In this document: one piece after another, positions 34,889-43,658 of the stretch
Numbering within the stretch: the stretch's first letter is position 1
Layout: each line of letters begins with the position of its first letter
Assembly (NCBI RefSeq): GCF_013618625.1
Contig: NZ_JABRWO010000008.1
Location: 310,001-374,000, forward strand
Length of the DNA: 64,000 bases
From: Bremerella alba
GTDB taxonomy: Bacteria > Planctomycetota > Planctomycetia > Pirellulales > Pirellulaceae
Direction: 5' to 3'
Notes under the pieces: generated by a model
The model's database searches: none
What the model was told of the DNA's origin: nothing
What the model saw: the letters and a program-made list of their open reading frames with translations, nothing else
Position numbers and translations under genes: made by a program

Positions 34889-36694
34889 TTACCGGCTGAT
34901 CTTAGGCGAACCCCAAACCGACCAGCAGCCGCTGATGTTGTTTTCGCCTGTTTCGGTGATTAGTTCCAGCTTCTTGATGCCGGTGATGTCGACATCTACT
35001 TTTTCTACTTTGCTGGATCGCAGCTTGGCCGAGCGGTAAAGCTCTTGGCCATCTCCCTTCACGATGAAGATCGCCGAAGCACTTTCGCGGACGCCTGATT
35101 GCATACCGGCGACGGCAGTAAATCGCTTCCACTCGCCATTCAGATCGAAGACAAACTGGGACGGGGCGTGGGCATAAAAGCCTTGGGCATGGAATTGCCC
35201 CCCAGGCCGTAAAAAGAATCCGCTGTCTTGACGACTATTGATGGGTAAGTAGGCGTTTCGCGTCGGACGACCGTAGCCAACCTTCGTCGTCGTTGCCTCG
35301 ACATCGGAAAGATAGACGTCGCTTTGCGTGAGCTGTGATAGTTTAGCAAGCTTCGTGTTGGCGTCGAACGCTTGAACGTATTCGAGCATCGGTGTTAGTT
35401 GAGTTTTCGGCTTCGCTTGCAGGTATTTCTGTGCGAAGTTACGTGCCTGTGCAACGCGTCCTAGAAGCATCTCTTTTTCGAGGGTGGCGATCGCCCTGCC
35501 ATCTTGTAAGGCCTGAACATTGGGTTCGCCCTGCTGGTTGGCTGTAAACAAGTAGCTTGCATCGCTGGTCGCGCCATTGGCATGGCAGAAGCTCAGCCGC
35601 AGCGTGTTATTGCCAGGCTTGTGGGTGTCGAGTGTCACCTCGAATGAGCCATCCGGCGCGACTTCAGAAGTCCACTGATAAGCGTCGTAGTTGTTACCCC
35701 CTTCAGCATCGCTGTAGGCTATGACGGCGAAGGGCTCGACATTGGATTTTACTTTTCCGCGGACCGTCAATGCTTTGCCGCTTCCGCTGAACTCGAGGTT
35801 GGTGACTTCAAGACCCGTTCGTTCAAACCGCTGCTTATTGCTCTGCGAAAGCAACGGATGACACATCATCCGCGTCGCACTGGCCAGCGTCATAAAGCTT
35901 CCCTTCTTGCCGACCAATTCTGCACGGTAAGTGTAATTACCAGAGCCCATCAATGCGGTCCCCTTGGACTTTTCCGAGGGAAGCTCGCGATTATGCGGCA
36001 GGCTTAAGCCGTGCCCTAGTTCATGGGCCATCCCGCCGATGAAGACCGTGTTGAAGTCAGCAAGCGATCGTTGCTGATCTCGGTTGTGTTCGTTGTAGCG
36101 AAACAGCTCGTCTGACTTGGTCAGGTTCAATGTATCTAGCTTCTCGCAGTCCGCCGCAAAGCAGATCCCGCGAACATGGTTCGCCCCACCCAAGCCGTAA
36201 TAGGGTGAATAGATCTTGTAGCGTCCATCTTCCTGCTTGTCGCACAGAGCACACAAGATCAGCAGAAACTCACGATCCGGATCGACCTTGCCTCGTAGTT
36301 GTTGGCCAATCTCGCGAAGAATTTTTCGCCCGTAGGAACTTGCGTACCCGTACCCATCGTGATTCTCGGCACCTTGAACCATGTGGATCTTCACTTGGTC
36401 TCCGTCCATCTCGACCGGCAGCGGAGAATTCTTCAGGCCGATCCGGGCGAACTCGGTGTCGTAGAAGTCTTTGATATCTAGAACCATCCGATTGACGCGT
36501 TCTTGATAATGGGCCTGCGGCTGACGATCAGCGGGATAGAAGTAGATGACTCTCAGCTTGAGGTCTTCTTGTGGAGCGTCCTCGTGAAAAGCCCGCACAC
36601 GCGCCTGAAGCGATTGGGCCACCGATCTCTCGTCGGCCTGACAGAAACCGCCAGCGGTCACCAGCAAACAAATCGCAAGAAGTGTCTTCAGCAT
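34889..36694 (-). CDS. Secreted zinc metalloprotease-like protein with C-terminal NPCBM domain
   Basis: 601 residues from ATG 36694 with signal peptide (TLLAICLLVTAGGFCQA-DE). The zinc motif is HELGHGLSLPH (about 222-232): His, Glu, His and a third His in metzincin spacing, but with Ser where metzincins have Gly. A possible Met-turn is GTALMGSGNY. The C-terminal about 140 residues (DVEATTTKVGYGRPTRN ... FYAHAPSQFVFDLNGEW) form an NPCBM carbohydrate-binding module. The enzyme likely cuts glycoproteins outside the cytoplasm (inference). Divergent from xseA; a start at 36742 would delay the signal peptide. Confidence 0.85.
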   Translation of the reverse strand: MLKTLLAICLLVTAGGFCQADERSVAQSLQARVRAFHEDAPQEDLKLRVIYFYPADRQPQAHYQERVNRMVLDIKDFYDTEFARIGLKNSPLPVEMDGDQVKIHMVQGAENHDGYGYASSYGRKILREIGQQLRGKVDPDREFLLILCALCDKQEDGRYKIYSPYYGLGGANHVRGICFAADCEKLDTLNLTKSDELFRYNEHNRDQQRSLADFNTVFIGGMAHELGHGLSLPHNRELPSEKSKGTALMGSGNYTYRAELVGKKGSFMTLASATRMMCHPLLSQSNKQRFERTGLEVTNLEFSGSGKALTVRGKVKSNVEPFAVIAYSDAEGGNNYDAYQWTSEVAPDGSFEVTLDTHKPGNNTLRLSFCHANGATSDASYLFTANQQGEPNVQALQDGRAIATLEKEMLLGRVAQARNFAQKYLQAKPKTQLTPMLEYVQAFDANTKLAKLSQLTQSDVYLSDVEATTTKVGYGRPTRNAYLPINSRQDSGFFLRPGGQFHAQGFYAHAPSQFVFDLNGEWKRFTAVAGMQSGVRESASAIFIVKGDGQELYRSAKLRSSKVEKVDVDITGIKKLELITETGENNISGCWSVWGSPKISR

Positions 36695-36879
36695 GGGGAA
36701 GAAATCCTGAGAGGTGGGTGGGTCGTAAGGCAGGTTGCGCACATTTATATATTAGTCTGCGGGGTTCGTTCTGTCCTCCCTCGTTAGTGCCGACCCTTCC
36801 GGTTTCTCGAAAACTGTTCTATCATCGAGGCCTCGCACGGTGCACAAGAAATGGTATTTTTCAAAGTTTTACGATCGAC

Positions 36880-38103
36880 ATGGACGCCGGAACCGCACAA
36901 TGGGATGGCCCCGGCGAGAAGCCGCCGGTCTTATCTGTTTCCCAGCTGACGGCCCTGATTCAGGGAACGCTGGAAATGACCATACCGCCGGTGTGGGTTT
37001 CCGGTGAAATCTCGAATCTGTCGCAGCCTCGCTCAGGGCATATTTATCTGACCTTGAAGGATGACGATGCCCAGATCCGCGGCGTCATCTGGCGTAACAC
37101 GGCCACTAAGCTTCCTTTTGATTTGGAAGATGGCCAGGAAGTCTTGTGCCATGGGCAGCTCGATGTTTACCCGCCGCGCGGAAGTTACCAATTGGTGATC
37201 CGCGATATCGAGCCGCGAGGGGTCGGTTCACTGCAACTCAAGCTGCGACAATTGCAGCAGAAGCTGGCCGCAGAAGGACTTTTCGAGGCAGACCGTAAAC
37301 GACCGATTCCAAAGTTTCCCAAACGCATCGCGTTCGTAACGAGCCCGACCGGGGCCGCCGTTCGCGACTTTCTGGAAGTGATGAATCGGCGGTGGCGCAA
37401 TGTCGAGGTGCTGATTATCCCAGCCCGCGTTCAGGGGGATGGTGCCGCCGCAGAAATTGCCGCAGGCATCAAGCGAGCCAATCAACTTGCCGTTCGCCCC
37501 GATGTCTTGGTGGTGGGACGTGGTGGCGGAAGCATGGAAGACCTATGGTGCTTCAATGAAGAGATGGTCGTACGGGCAATCGCCGAATCGAGCATTCCGA
37601 CCATCTCCGCCGTCGGGCACGAGATCGACGTTACCCTCGCTGACTTTGCCGCAGACAAACGAGCGCTAACCCCCAGCGAAGCGGCCGAGTTGGCAGTGCC
37701 ATCGATGCTGGAAATCCAAGACCGGTTGAATGGAATGCAATCGCGTTTGGCCACCGGTTTAAGGGCAACCTACGACCGCGCCGCTTCCAAGTTAGAATTA
37801 CTTTCTCGCAGCCGCGTGCTAACCCATCCCTTCGAGATGGTGCACGACCATCAGCGAACGCTCGATGAACTGGACGCCGCCGCTACTCGCGTCATGCGTC
37901 ACCGCTTGCAGCAAGCTCAGGAAGCGTTGGCCCGGCGAGCCGCTCAACTGGAAGCTATGTCACCGCTGGCAGTGCTTTCGCGAGGATATTCGGTAACGCG
38001 CAACGCCAACGAGCAGGTCCTGCGCGATCCGTCTCAAGTTCAGCCGGGGGACGAAATTGAAACCATCCTGGAAAAAGGCCGCATCCGAAGCCGCGTCCAG
38101 TGA
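36880..38103 (+). CDS. xseA: Exodeoxyribonuclease VII large subunit
   Basis: 407 residues from ATG 36880, a normal length. Conserved parts: the N-terminal OB fold (VSGEISNLSQPRSGHIYLTLKDD), then RIAFVTSPTGAAVRDFLEVM and the catalytic-domain motifs VVGRGGGSMEDLW, AVGHEIDVTLADFAADKRA.TPSEAAE, and the C-terminal coiled coil. With XseB it degrades single-stranded DNA. Longer starts upstream would overlap the divergent metalloprotease gene. Its TGA overlaps the xseB GTG (38100), showing translational coupling. Confidence 0.96.
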   Translation: MDAGTAQWDGPGEKPPVLSVSQLTALIQGTLEMTIPPVWVSGEISNLSQPRSGHIYLTLKDDDAQIRGVIWRNTATKLPFDLEDGQEVLCHGQLDVYPPRGSYQLVIRDIEPRGVGSLQLKLRQLQQKLAAEGLFEADRKRPIPKFPKRIAFVTSPTGAAVRDFLEVMNRRWRNVEVLIIPARVQGDGAAAEIAAGIKRANQLAVRPDVLVVGRGGGSMEDLWCFNEEMVVRAIAESSIPTISAVGHEIDVTLADFAADKRALTPSEAAELAVPSMLEIQDRLNGMQSRLATGLRATYDRAASKLELLSRSRVLTHPFEMVHDHQRTLDELDAAATRVMRHRLQQAQEALARRAAQLEAMSPLAVLSRGYSVTRNANEQVLRDPSQVQPGDEIETILEKGRIRSRVQ

Positions 38104-38489
38104 AAGCAAACAAGGAACAACCATTGGCCAAGAAGAAGCAAAGTGAAGAACAACCGGCCCCCAAGTTTGAAGAGGGCCTGGAAGAACTGCAGCAGATTGT
38201 CCAGCAGCTAGAAGCAGGACAGTTAGGCCTGGATGCTGCGCTCGAAAAATATCAGCGTGGGATCGAGGTTCTCAAGCAGTGTCACGGCGTTCTCAAGGTA
38301 ACCGAACGTAAGATCGAACTTCTTTCAGGCGTAGATGCGGAAGGAAATCCCGTCACCCAGCCGTTCGAGGACGAGGAAATGTCCCTCGACGAGAAAGCTC
38401 AATCACGGGCTCGGCGGAGGGGGAGTCCCAAAAAATCTGAGGGCAAATCAGGCTTGGATAACGTGGACGACGATCGCAAGTTGTTCTAA
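38100..38489 (+). CDS. xseB: Exodeoxyribonuclease VII small subunit
   Basis: 129 residues. The family core FEEGLEELQQIVQQLEAGQLGLDAALEKYQRGIEVLK is split by motif: FEEGLEEL.QIVQQLE then GLDAALEKYQRG. The helical hairpin binds the XseA coiled coil. It is longer than E. coli XseB (80 residues) owing to an N-terminal charged tail and a basic/acidic C-terminal tail. GTG 38100 overlaps the xseA stop by four bases. Part of the xseA-xseB-ispA-dxs unit. Confidence 0.93.
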   Translation: MKANKEQPLAKKKQSEEQPAPKFEEGLEELQQIVQQLEAGQLGLDAALEKYQRGIEVLKQCHGVLKVTERKIELLSGVDAEGNPVTQPFEDEEMSLDEKAQSRARRRGSPKKSEGKSGLDNVDDDRKLF

Positions 38490-38578
38490 AATAGGATGTT
38501 GCAGCGGGATGCGGCTTGGAGGCCGCCGAATATCATGCCGCGATTGCCCATATTCCCTATGACGACCCAGGATTGAGA

Positions 38579-39475
38579 ATGGCCGAAGTGTCGACCGAGA
38601 CCTTTCGGGAAGTTTCCGAGCGACTTCGCCCCGAAATCGACGCGGCTCTAACCCGACTAACGGAGTTCGACCACGATTGCCCCGACCGACTGCGCGAAGC
38701 AATTCGCTACAGTTTGCTCGCCCCCGGTAAGCGGTTGCGACCGGTCTTGGCGTTATTGGCCTCCGAAGCTTGCGGTTCTGACGTAAAGAGAGCCATCGCA
38801 CCGGCTTGTGCGGTCGAAATGATTCATGCGTATTCGCTGATTCATGACGATCTACCAGCGATGGACGACGATGACTTGCGCCGTGGTCGGCCAACTTGTC
38901 ATCGCCAGTTTGACGAAGCAACGGCGATCTTGGCAGGCGATGCCTTACTGACACGGGCATTCGAAATTTTAGCGACCGAAATCATCGATCCCGAGCAATC
39001 TCGGCAATGCCTTCGCGAATTAACCCATGCCGCCGGTGCCAGCCAACTGGTCGGTGGACAGGTCGATGACCTCCGATTTGAGAAACTCGACGGAACGGCC
39101 GACGATCTGGCGGCCATCCATCGGCGAAAGACTGGAGCGATGATCACCATTTCGCTTCGCCTGGGGGGAATCGTTGCCGGGGCGGACAACGCCCTGTTGT
39201 CCCTTCTGACCAAGTATGGCGATTGCCTGGGATTGGCTTTTCAAATCACGGACGACCTGTTGGACGTTCAGGGAGATGAAAAGTCGATGGGCAAACGCGT
39301 GGGGAAGGACGCCGATAAAGGCAAAATGACCTTCCCGGGGGTCTGGGGGATTGAAGAGAGCCGGCGAAAAGCGGAACAATTAATCCATCAGGCATGTGAA
39401 GCGGCTGCCAAACTCCCCAGTGGAGGCGACTCCCTCATTTCCCTGGCTCATTACGTGCTCGAAAGGAATCACTAA
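38579..39475 (+). CDS. ispA: Polyprenyl (farnesyl/geranyl) diphosphate synthase
   Basis: Joins isopentenyl diphosphate to allylic diphosphates. From ATG 38579 it is 298 residues. The first aspartate-rich motif DDLPAMDDDDLRRGRPTCH and the second FQITDDLLDVQGD are both intact, as are GKRLRP and LVGGQVDDL. The product is most likely farnesyl diphosphate, judging by similarity to IspA; chain length cannot be fixed from sequence alone. TTG 38516 would add 21 residues and is not favoured. Lies between xseB and dxs, as in E. coli; dxs starts five bases after its stop. Confidence 0.93.
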   Translation: MAEVSTETFREVSERLRPEIDAALTRLTEFDHDCPDRLREAIRYSLLAPGKRLRPVLALLASEACGSDVKRAIAPACAVEMIHAYSLIHDDLPAMDDDDLRRGRPTCHRQFDEATAILAGDALLTRAFEILATEIIDPEQSRQCLRELTHAAGASQLVGGQVDDLRFEKLDGTADDLAAIHRRKTGAMITISLRLGGIVAGADNALLSLLTKYGDCLGLAFQITDDLLDVQGDEKSMGKRVGKDADKGKMTFPGVWGIEESRRKAEQLIHQACEAAAKLPSGGDSLISLAHYVLERNH

Positions 39476-39480
39476 TCGCC

Positions 39481-41385
39481 ATGGCGGAACTACTTCCCAC
39501 CATCAAATCACCAGAAGACCTAACAGGGTTCAACGCCGCACAACTGGATCAGTTAGCGGTCGAGATCCGGGAAGTCCTCTGCAATTTGGTTGCCACCCGA
39601 ACGGCACACTTCGCCTCGAACCTGGGCGTGGTCGAGCTTTGCATTGCCCTGCACCGGACGTTCGACTTCACGCAGGACCGCTTGATCTGGGATACCGGGC
39701 ACCAGGTTTATCCGCACAAGTTGGTCACCGGACGGTACGACCAATTCAACACCATGCGGACCAAGGGGGGCCTGATGGGTTATCCCAACCCGCATGAAAG
39801 TGAGTACGATCTCTTCATGACCGGTCACGCTGGGGCCAGTGTTTCGACGGTCATGGGACTGGCCAGCGGCGACTTCTTAAATGGCAATTCCGATCGTCAT
39901 TCGGTAGCGGTGATCGGCGACGGGGCGTTCCCCAGTGGGATGGTCTTCGAGGCGCTCAATAACGCGAAGGTCTTGAACGGCAATCTGCTCATCATCTTGA
40001 ACGACAATAAAATGTCGATCTGTCCCCGCGTTGGCGGTGTGGCGGACTACTTCGACCGTCTGCGGATGAATCCGTTCTACACCGGTTTCAAAAACGAAGT
40101 CGTCAAAGCGCTGAACATGGTGCCGGTCTTCGGCGATCCAACCGAACGCTTCCTGGCTCAGCTTAAAGAAGGGGTCAAAGCGGGGCTGCACGGAGGCATG
40201 CTCTTCGAAGAATTGGGCATCAATTACATTGGTCCCATCGATGGTCATAACATACAGCTTCTGCGGAAGTACCTGGAAATGGTCAAGACGCAGAAGGGCC
40301 CTACCCTTTTGCACGTGGTAACGGAAAAGGGGCACGGGTACGATCCGGCTGCCGAGGATCCGGTCTATTACCACACTCCTCCAGTCCTTCGTAAAAGCGA
40401 AGATTGCGGCGAAGCTCCTAAGACGAGCGGAGGCTCGAAGGCCTATACCAACTACGCACGCGATGCGATTGCCGATGTGATGCGGAAGAACCAGAGCGTT
40501 ACCATCATGACTGCGGCCATGTGCCAAGGGACGAAGATGGAACCGCTGCGTGATGAGTTCGGCGATCGCTTCTTCGATACCGGCATTTGCGAGTCGCACA
40601 CCGTCGCGTTTGCGGCTGGTCAGGCCAAAGCTGGGCTGCGTCCGATTGTGAACATCTACAGCACGTTCCTGCAGCGCAGCTTCGATCAGGTCTTCCAGGA
40701 AGTCGCTTTGCAAGACTTGCCGGTCGTCTTCACGATGGACCGAGCCGGTATTACGGCGGCGGATGGCCCAACGCATCACGGCATGTACGATATCGGCTAC
40801 ATGCGGTTGTTCCCCAATATGATTGTGATGGCTCCTGGTGACGCGGACGAATTGACCGAGATGGTCTCGTTTGCGGTCTCGGTCGATCACCCGACCGCGA
40901 TTCGTTATCCCAAAACCAACGCCGAGAACATCGCCCGCGATCGCCAACCGATTGAACTAGGCAAGGCCGAAGTTCTTAAGCGAGGAAGCGATGGCGCGGT
41001 CATTTGTTACGGGACACAACTGGCCGAAGCCAAGAAGGCCGTTGAACTGCTGGCCAAAGACGGTATCGACGTGACGCTGGTCAATGCTCGTTTCGCCAAG
41101 CCCATCGACAGCGAGACGATCTTGCCGATTCTGAAAGAGTCGCCGTTCGTCGTCACCGTTGAAGAAGCGGCGTTGATGACCGGTTTCGGCAGTGCCCTGC
41201 TCGAAACGGCGAATGAGGCCGGAATCGACGCAAGTCACGTAAAACGACTAGGAATTGCCGATCTCTTTGTACAACATGGAGATAGAGCGGAAATCCTGGC
41301 CGAACTACAGCTCGATTCCTTGGGCATTGCCCAGGTATGCCGAGAGTTGGCCGCCGCCCACGATGAGATTTCCTCCCAGCATTAA
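39481..41385 (+). CDS. dxs: 1-deoxy-D-xylulose-5-phosphate synthase
   Basis: First enzyme of the MEP isoprenoid pathway; condenses pyruvate and glyceraldehyde 3-phosphate with thiamine diphosphate. 634 residues. ThDP motif GDGAFPSGMVFEALNNAK ... NDNKMSI is present, with SNLGVVEL containing the active-site His region and the later DRAGITAADGPTHHG. The glutamate motif reads GICESH instead of the common AIAEQH, a mild departure with the catalytic Glu kept. Directly behind ispA, so precursor supply and chain building are expressed together. A 180-bp gap with a short inverted repeat separates it from nadK. Confidence 0.95.
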   Translation: MAELLPTIKSPEDLTGFNAAQLDQLAVEIREVLCNLVATRTAHFASNLGVVELCIALHRTFDFTQDRLIWDTGHQVYPHKLVTGRYDQFNTMRTKGGLMGYPNPHESEYDLFMTGHAGASVSTVMGLASGDFLNGNSDRHSVAVIGDGAFPSGMVFEALNNAKVLNGNLLIILNDNKMSICPRVGGVADYFDRLRMNPFYTGFKNEVVKALNMVPVFGDPTERFLAQLKEGVKAGLHGGMLFEELGINYIGPIDGHNIQLLRKYLEMVKTQKGPTLLHVVTEKGHGYDPAAEDPVYYHTPPVLRKSEDCGEAPKTSGGSKAYTNYARDAIADVMRKNQSVTIMTAAMCQGTKMEPLRDEFGDRFFDTGICESHTVAFAAGQAKAGLRPIVNIYSTFLQRSFDQVFQEVALQDLPVVFTMDRAGITAADGPTHHGMYDIGYMRLFPNMIVMAPGDADELTEMVSFAVSVDHPTAIRYPKTNAENIARDRQPIELGKAEVLKRGSDGAVICYGTQLAEAKKAVELLAKDGIDVTLVNARFAKPIDSETILPILKESPFVVTVEEAALMTGFGSALLETANEAGIDASHVKRLGIADLFVQHGDRAEILAELQLDSLGIAQVCRELAAAHDEISSQH

Positions 41386-41532
41386 GCTCCTTCTCCGGTC
41401 CCCTGCCCCTCCCTGGGGAAATGGCTAAGGTGACGGGTGGATGAGCTATGAGATTCAAAGATCAGTAGTGTTTTGAACGGCATTCGCCTGCTGGTCTTAA
41501 CTCTGTTGGCACACCAAAATTCCTCACCCTAA

Positions 41533-41555
41533 CCCTCTCCCTTCAAGGCAGAGGG
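41533..41555 (+). repeat. Imperfect inverted repeat just before nadK
   Basis: The 23-bp segment beginning CCCTCTCCCTT and ending AGAGGG is nearly self-complementary (one mismatch at position 7 and the centre). Its 3' arm overlaps the purine-rich ribosome binding region 10 bp before the nadK ATG, so the hairpin could limit translation. The 11-mer CCCTCTCCCTT recurs in the terminator at 45788-45798. Confidence 0.5.
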
Positions 41556-41565
41556 GGCAACAGCG

Positions 41566-42459
41566 ATGACCACCGTCGACCCTGCTTCCCCGAAAGAACC
41601 GCCCTGGGCTGGGAAAGAAAAGCCGCGAGTCCTGCTGCTCGGAGCCGGCAATCGTCCTCACGTGGAAGAGGAAGCCGAACGACTTTCTCATCTTTTGCCT
41701 AAATATGCCGATATCGTGCACACCGATCTCGCGTGGGAAGCCGACCTCTCGGAAATCGAAGCGGATTTCGCGATTGTGCTGGGTGGCGATGGCTCGATCC
41801 TCGGGGCTGCCCGCAGCATGGGAGACCAACAAATCCCCATCGTCGGCGTGAACATGGGCAAGCTCGGGTTTCTGGCGGCTTTCACGCCGGAGCACGTGGT
41901 CGATCAGCTCGCCTGTTTGTGTGCCGGCGAATGTCAGATCATCGAGCATATGATGCTCCGGTGCCGCGTTCTCAAGGACGACGAAGTCATTGCCGAGCGG
42001 ATTGGCCTGAACGAAATGGCACTTCTCGGCGGGCCCCCCTTCCAAATCCGCACGATTGATCTTTACGTGGATACGCAATTAGCGACATCATATAGCTGCG
42101 ACGGCTTAATCATTAGCACGCCGGTCGGGTCCACGGCCCATAACCTGTCGGCAGGTGGTCCGATTTTACGGGCCGACTTGCGGGCTTTTGTCGTTAGTCC
42201 GATTAACCCTCATACGTTAACCATGCGAAGCGTGGTGGATACGGGGGATCGTTGTTTCGAGATGCATTTACGCGGATCGGACAAAACGATGTCGGTAGTA
42301 GTCGACGGCCGAGTGCTCAGCCCGATCACCAGCGATCACCGCGTTCGCGTCGATCAGGCCCAGCCGCGATTTAAGCTCGTTGCCATGCACGACCATAACT
42401 ATTACCGCACGCTTCGCGAAAAGCTGGGCTGGGGCGGTCAAATCGATCACGGAAGATAA
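41566..42459 (+). CDS. nadK: NAD kinase
   Basis: Phosphorylates NAD to NADP. 297 residues. The diagnostic GGDGS loop (VLGGDGSILGAAR) with VNMGKLGFLAAF, the GLNEMAL motif and TPVGSTAHNLSAGGPI are all present (His for the usual Tyr in the last). ATG 41566 follows a purine-rich GAGGGGG; upstream it has an inverted repeat that may mask this site. Same direction as dxs, in the usual bacterial neighbourhood (xse-ispA-dxs-nadK). Confidence 0.96.
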   Translation: MTTVDPASPKEPPWAGKEKPRVLLLGAGNRPHVEEEAERLSHLLPKYADIVHTDLAWEADLSEIEADFAIVLGGDGSILGAARSMGDQQIPIVGVNMGKLGFLAAFTPEHVVDQLACLCAGECQIIEHMMLRCRVLKDDEVIAERIGLNEMALLGGPPFQIRTIDLYVDTQLATSYSCDGLIISTPVGSTAHNLSAGGPILRADLRAFVVSPINPHTLTMRSVVDTGDRCFEMHLRGSDKTMSVVVDGRVLSPITSDHRVRVDQAQPRFKLVAMHDHNYYRTLREKLGWGGQIDHGR

Positions 42460-42470
42460 GTTGTCCAAGT

Positions 42471-42501
42471 TTCGTTTTCCATCCTCCCCGCTGAAAACGA
42501 A
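42471..42501 (+). repeat. Inverted repeat after nadK
   Basis: TTCGTTTTC (42471-42479) and GAAAACGAA (42493-42501) pair perfectly over nine bases; a second GAAAACGA copy at 42510-42517 could pair with the same left arm. It lies between nadK and the next gene, and without a following T-run may be a weak terminator or a leader hairpin. Confidence 0.4.
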
Positions 42502-42541
42502 GCTCGCTTGAAAACGACCCAAACTGCAAGGATGCAAAATC

Positions 42542-43654
42542 ATGAGAATGCTCGCGACTCTCGCGTTGCTGGTTGCCACTTCTACTGTGGCAATGGCCGA
42601 CGATACCAAGGTTAAACTCGAATACAAGTTCGCCGTTGGTGACGTGATACGCTCGAAGGTGGTGCATCTTTCCACGGTCGAGACCAAGATCAAAGGAACG
42701 ACCCAAACGGCTCAGTCACGCAGCATCTCGACCAAAAATTGGAAGGTTCAAGACGTAAACTCCCAAGGCGACGCCACCTTCATCCACTCGGTCGAAAACA
42801 TCGACATGTGGCAGAAGGTCACCGATCGGCCTGAGCAGCGTTACAATAGCGACAAAGACGACGTTCCCCCAGCCATCTATACGGAAGCTGCCAAAAGCGT
42901 GGGGGTTCCGCTGGCAAAGCTTACCGTTGATCAACAAGGCCGTCTGGTCGATCGAGAGCAACTCGGCGGTACGCCCAGTAGCGAATCACAGATCTTGCCT
43001 ATCCTGCCCGCCGATGCCGTTGCTGTCGGGGCTGCGTGGTATTCGCCGGATGACATCACCGTGCGTGCCGGCAATGGTGCTCAAAAGCATATCAAGACGC
43101 GGCAAGTTTTCCGTTTGCAGAGTGTCAGCGGCAGTATCGCGACTATCGCGACCGAAACTCAGATCCTCACCCCTATCGACGACCCGATGCTCAAGGTCGA
43201 GCTGATTCAGAAGCTGACTCGGGGAACGATTAAGTTTGATATCGAAGCCGGACGCGTTGCGTCACAGCAACTCGATCTCGATGAAACGATCATTGGTTTC
43301 CAGGGCGAAACCAGCGTGATGAACTACCTCGGCCGCATGACCGAAGAGCTAATTCCAGAGGCCCCTGCGAAAGTGGCTGCTGTGCCCATGGCGCCGAAGA
43401 AGCTAAAGCCAACGCCAAAGCCTGCGGAGCCTGTCTCCAAGCCGAAGAAGGAAGAAGTCGCTGACGGCAAATCATGGGACAAGCTGATCGAGGGCTCGGC
43501 CGAGCAGGAGACGTTTGAATTAGAAGAGCCTGTGGCCAAGATGGCCTCCAAGCCTGAGCGACGAGATATGGATGGCGTTCCGACCCTGGCCGATCCTGCC
43601 ACGAAGCCGGCTGAGGAAGAAGAGCTTAAGCTCGCCTCGCCCGGTAAAGAGTAG
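42542..43654 (+). CDS. Exported protein of planctomycete DUF6263-like type
   Basis: 370 residues with a signal peptide (LATLALLVATSTVAMA-DD). A beta-rich domain (KLEYKFAVGDVIRSKVVHLSTVET ... WKVQDVNSQGDATFIHSVENID) is followed by a Pro/Lys-rich tail from about residue 280. The domain resembles the planctomycete DUF6263 group; I am only fairly sure of the family name. Periplasmic; function unknown. Its stop is four bases from the stop of the convergent methyltransferase gene. Confidence 0.7.
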   Translation: MRMLATLALLVATSTVAMADDTKVKLEYKFAVGDVIRSKVVHLSTVETKIKGTTQTAQSRSISTKNWKVQDVNSQGDATFIHSVENIDMWQKVTDRPEQRYNSDKDDVPPAIYTEAAKSVGVPLAKLTVDQQGRLVDREQLGGTPSSESQILPILPADAVAVGAAWYSPDDITVRAGNGAQKHIKTRQVFRLQSVSGSIATIATETQILTPIDDPMLKVELIQKLTRGTIKFDIEAGRVASQQLDLDETIIGFQGETSVMNYLGRMTEELIPEAPAKVAAVPMAPKKLKPTPKPAEPVSKPKKEEVADGKSWDKLIEGSAEQETFELEEPVAKMASKPERRDMDGVPTLADPATKPAEEEELKLASPGKE

Positions 43655-43658
43655 AGCC

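Noticed and set aside
39877-40947. 356-codon minus-strand frame within dxs
   Set aside because: dxs is certain on the plus strand; this frame is Arg/His/Asp-rich and has no domain, a typical antisense shadow.
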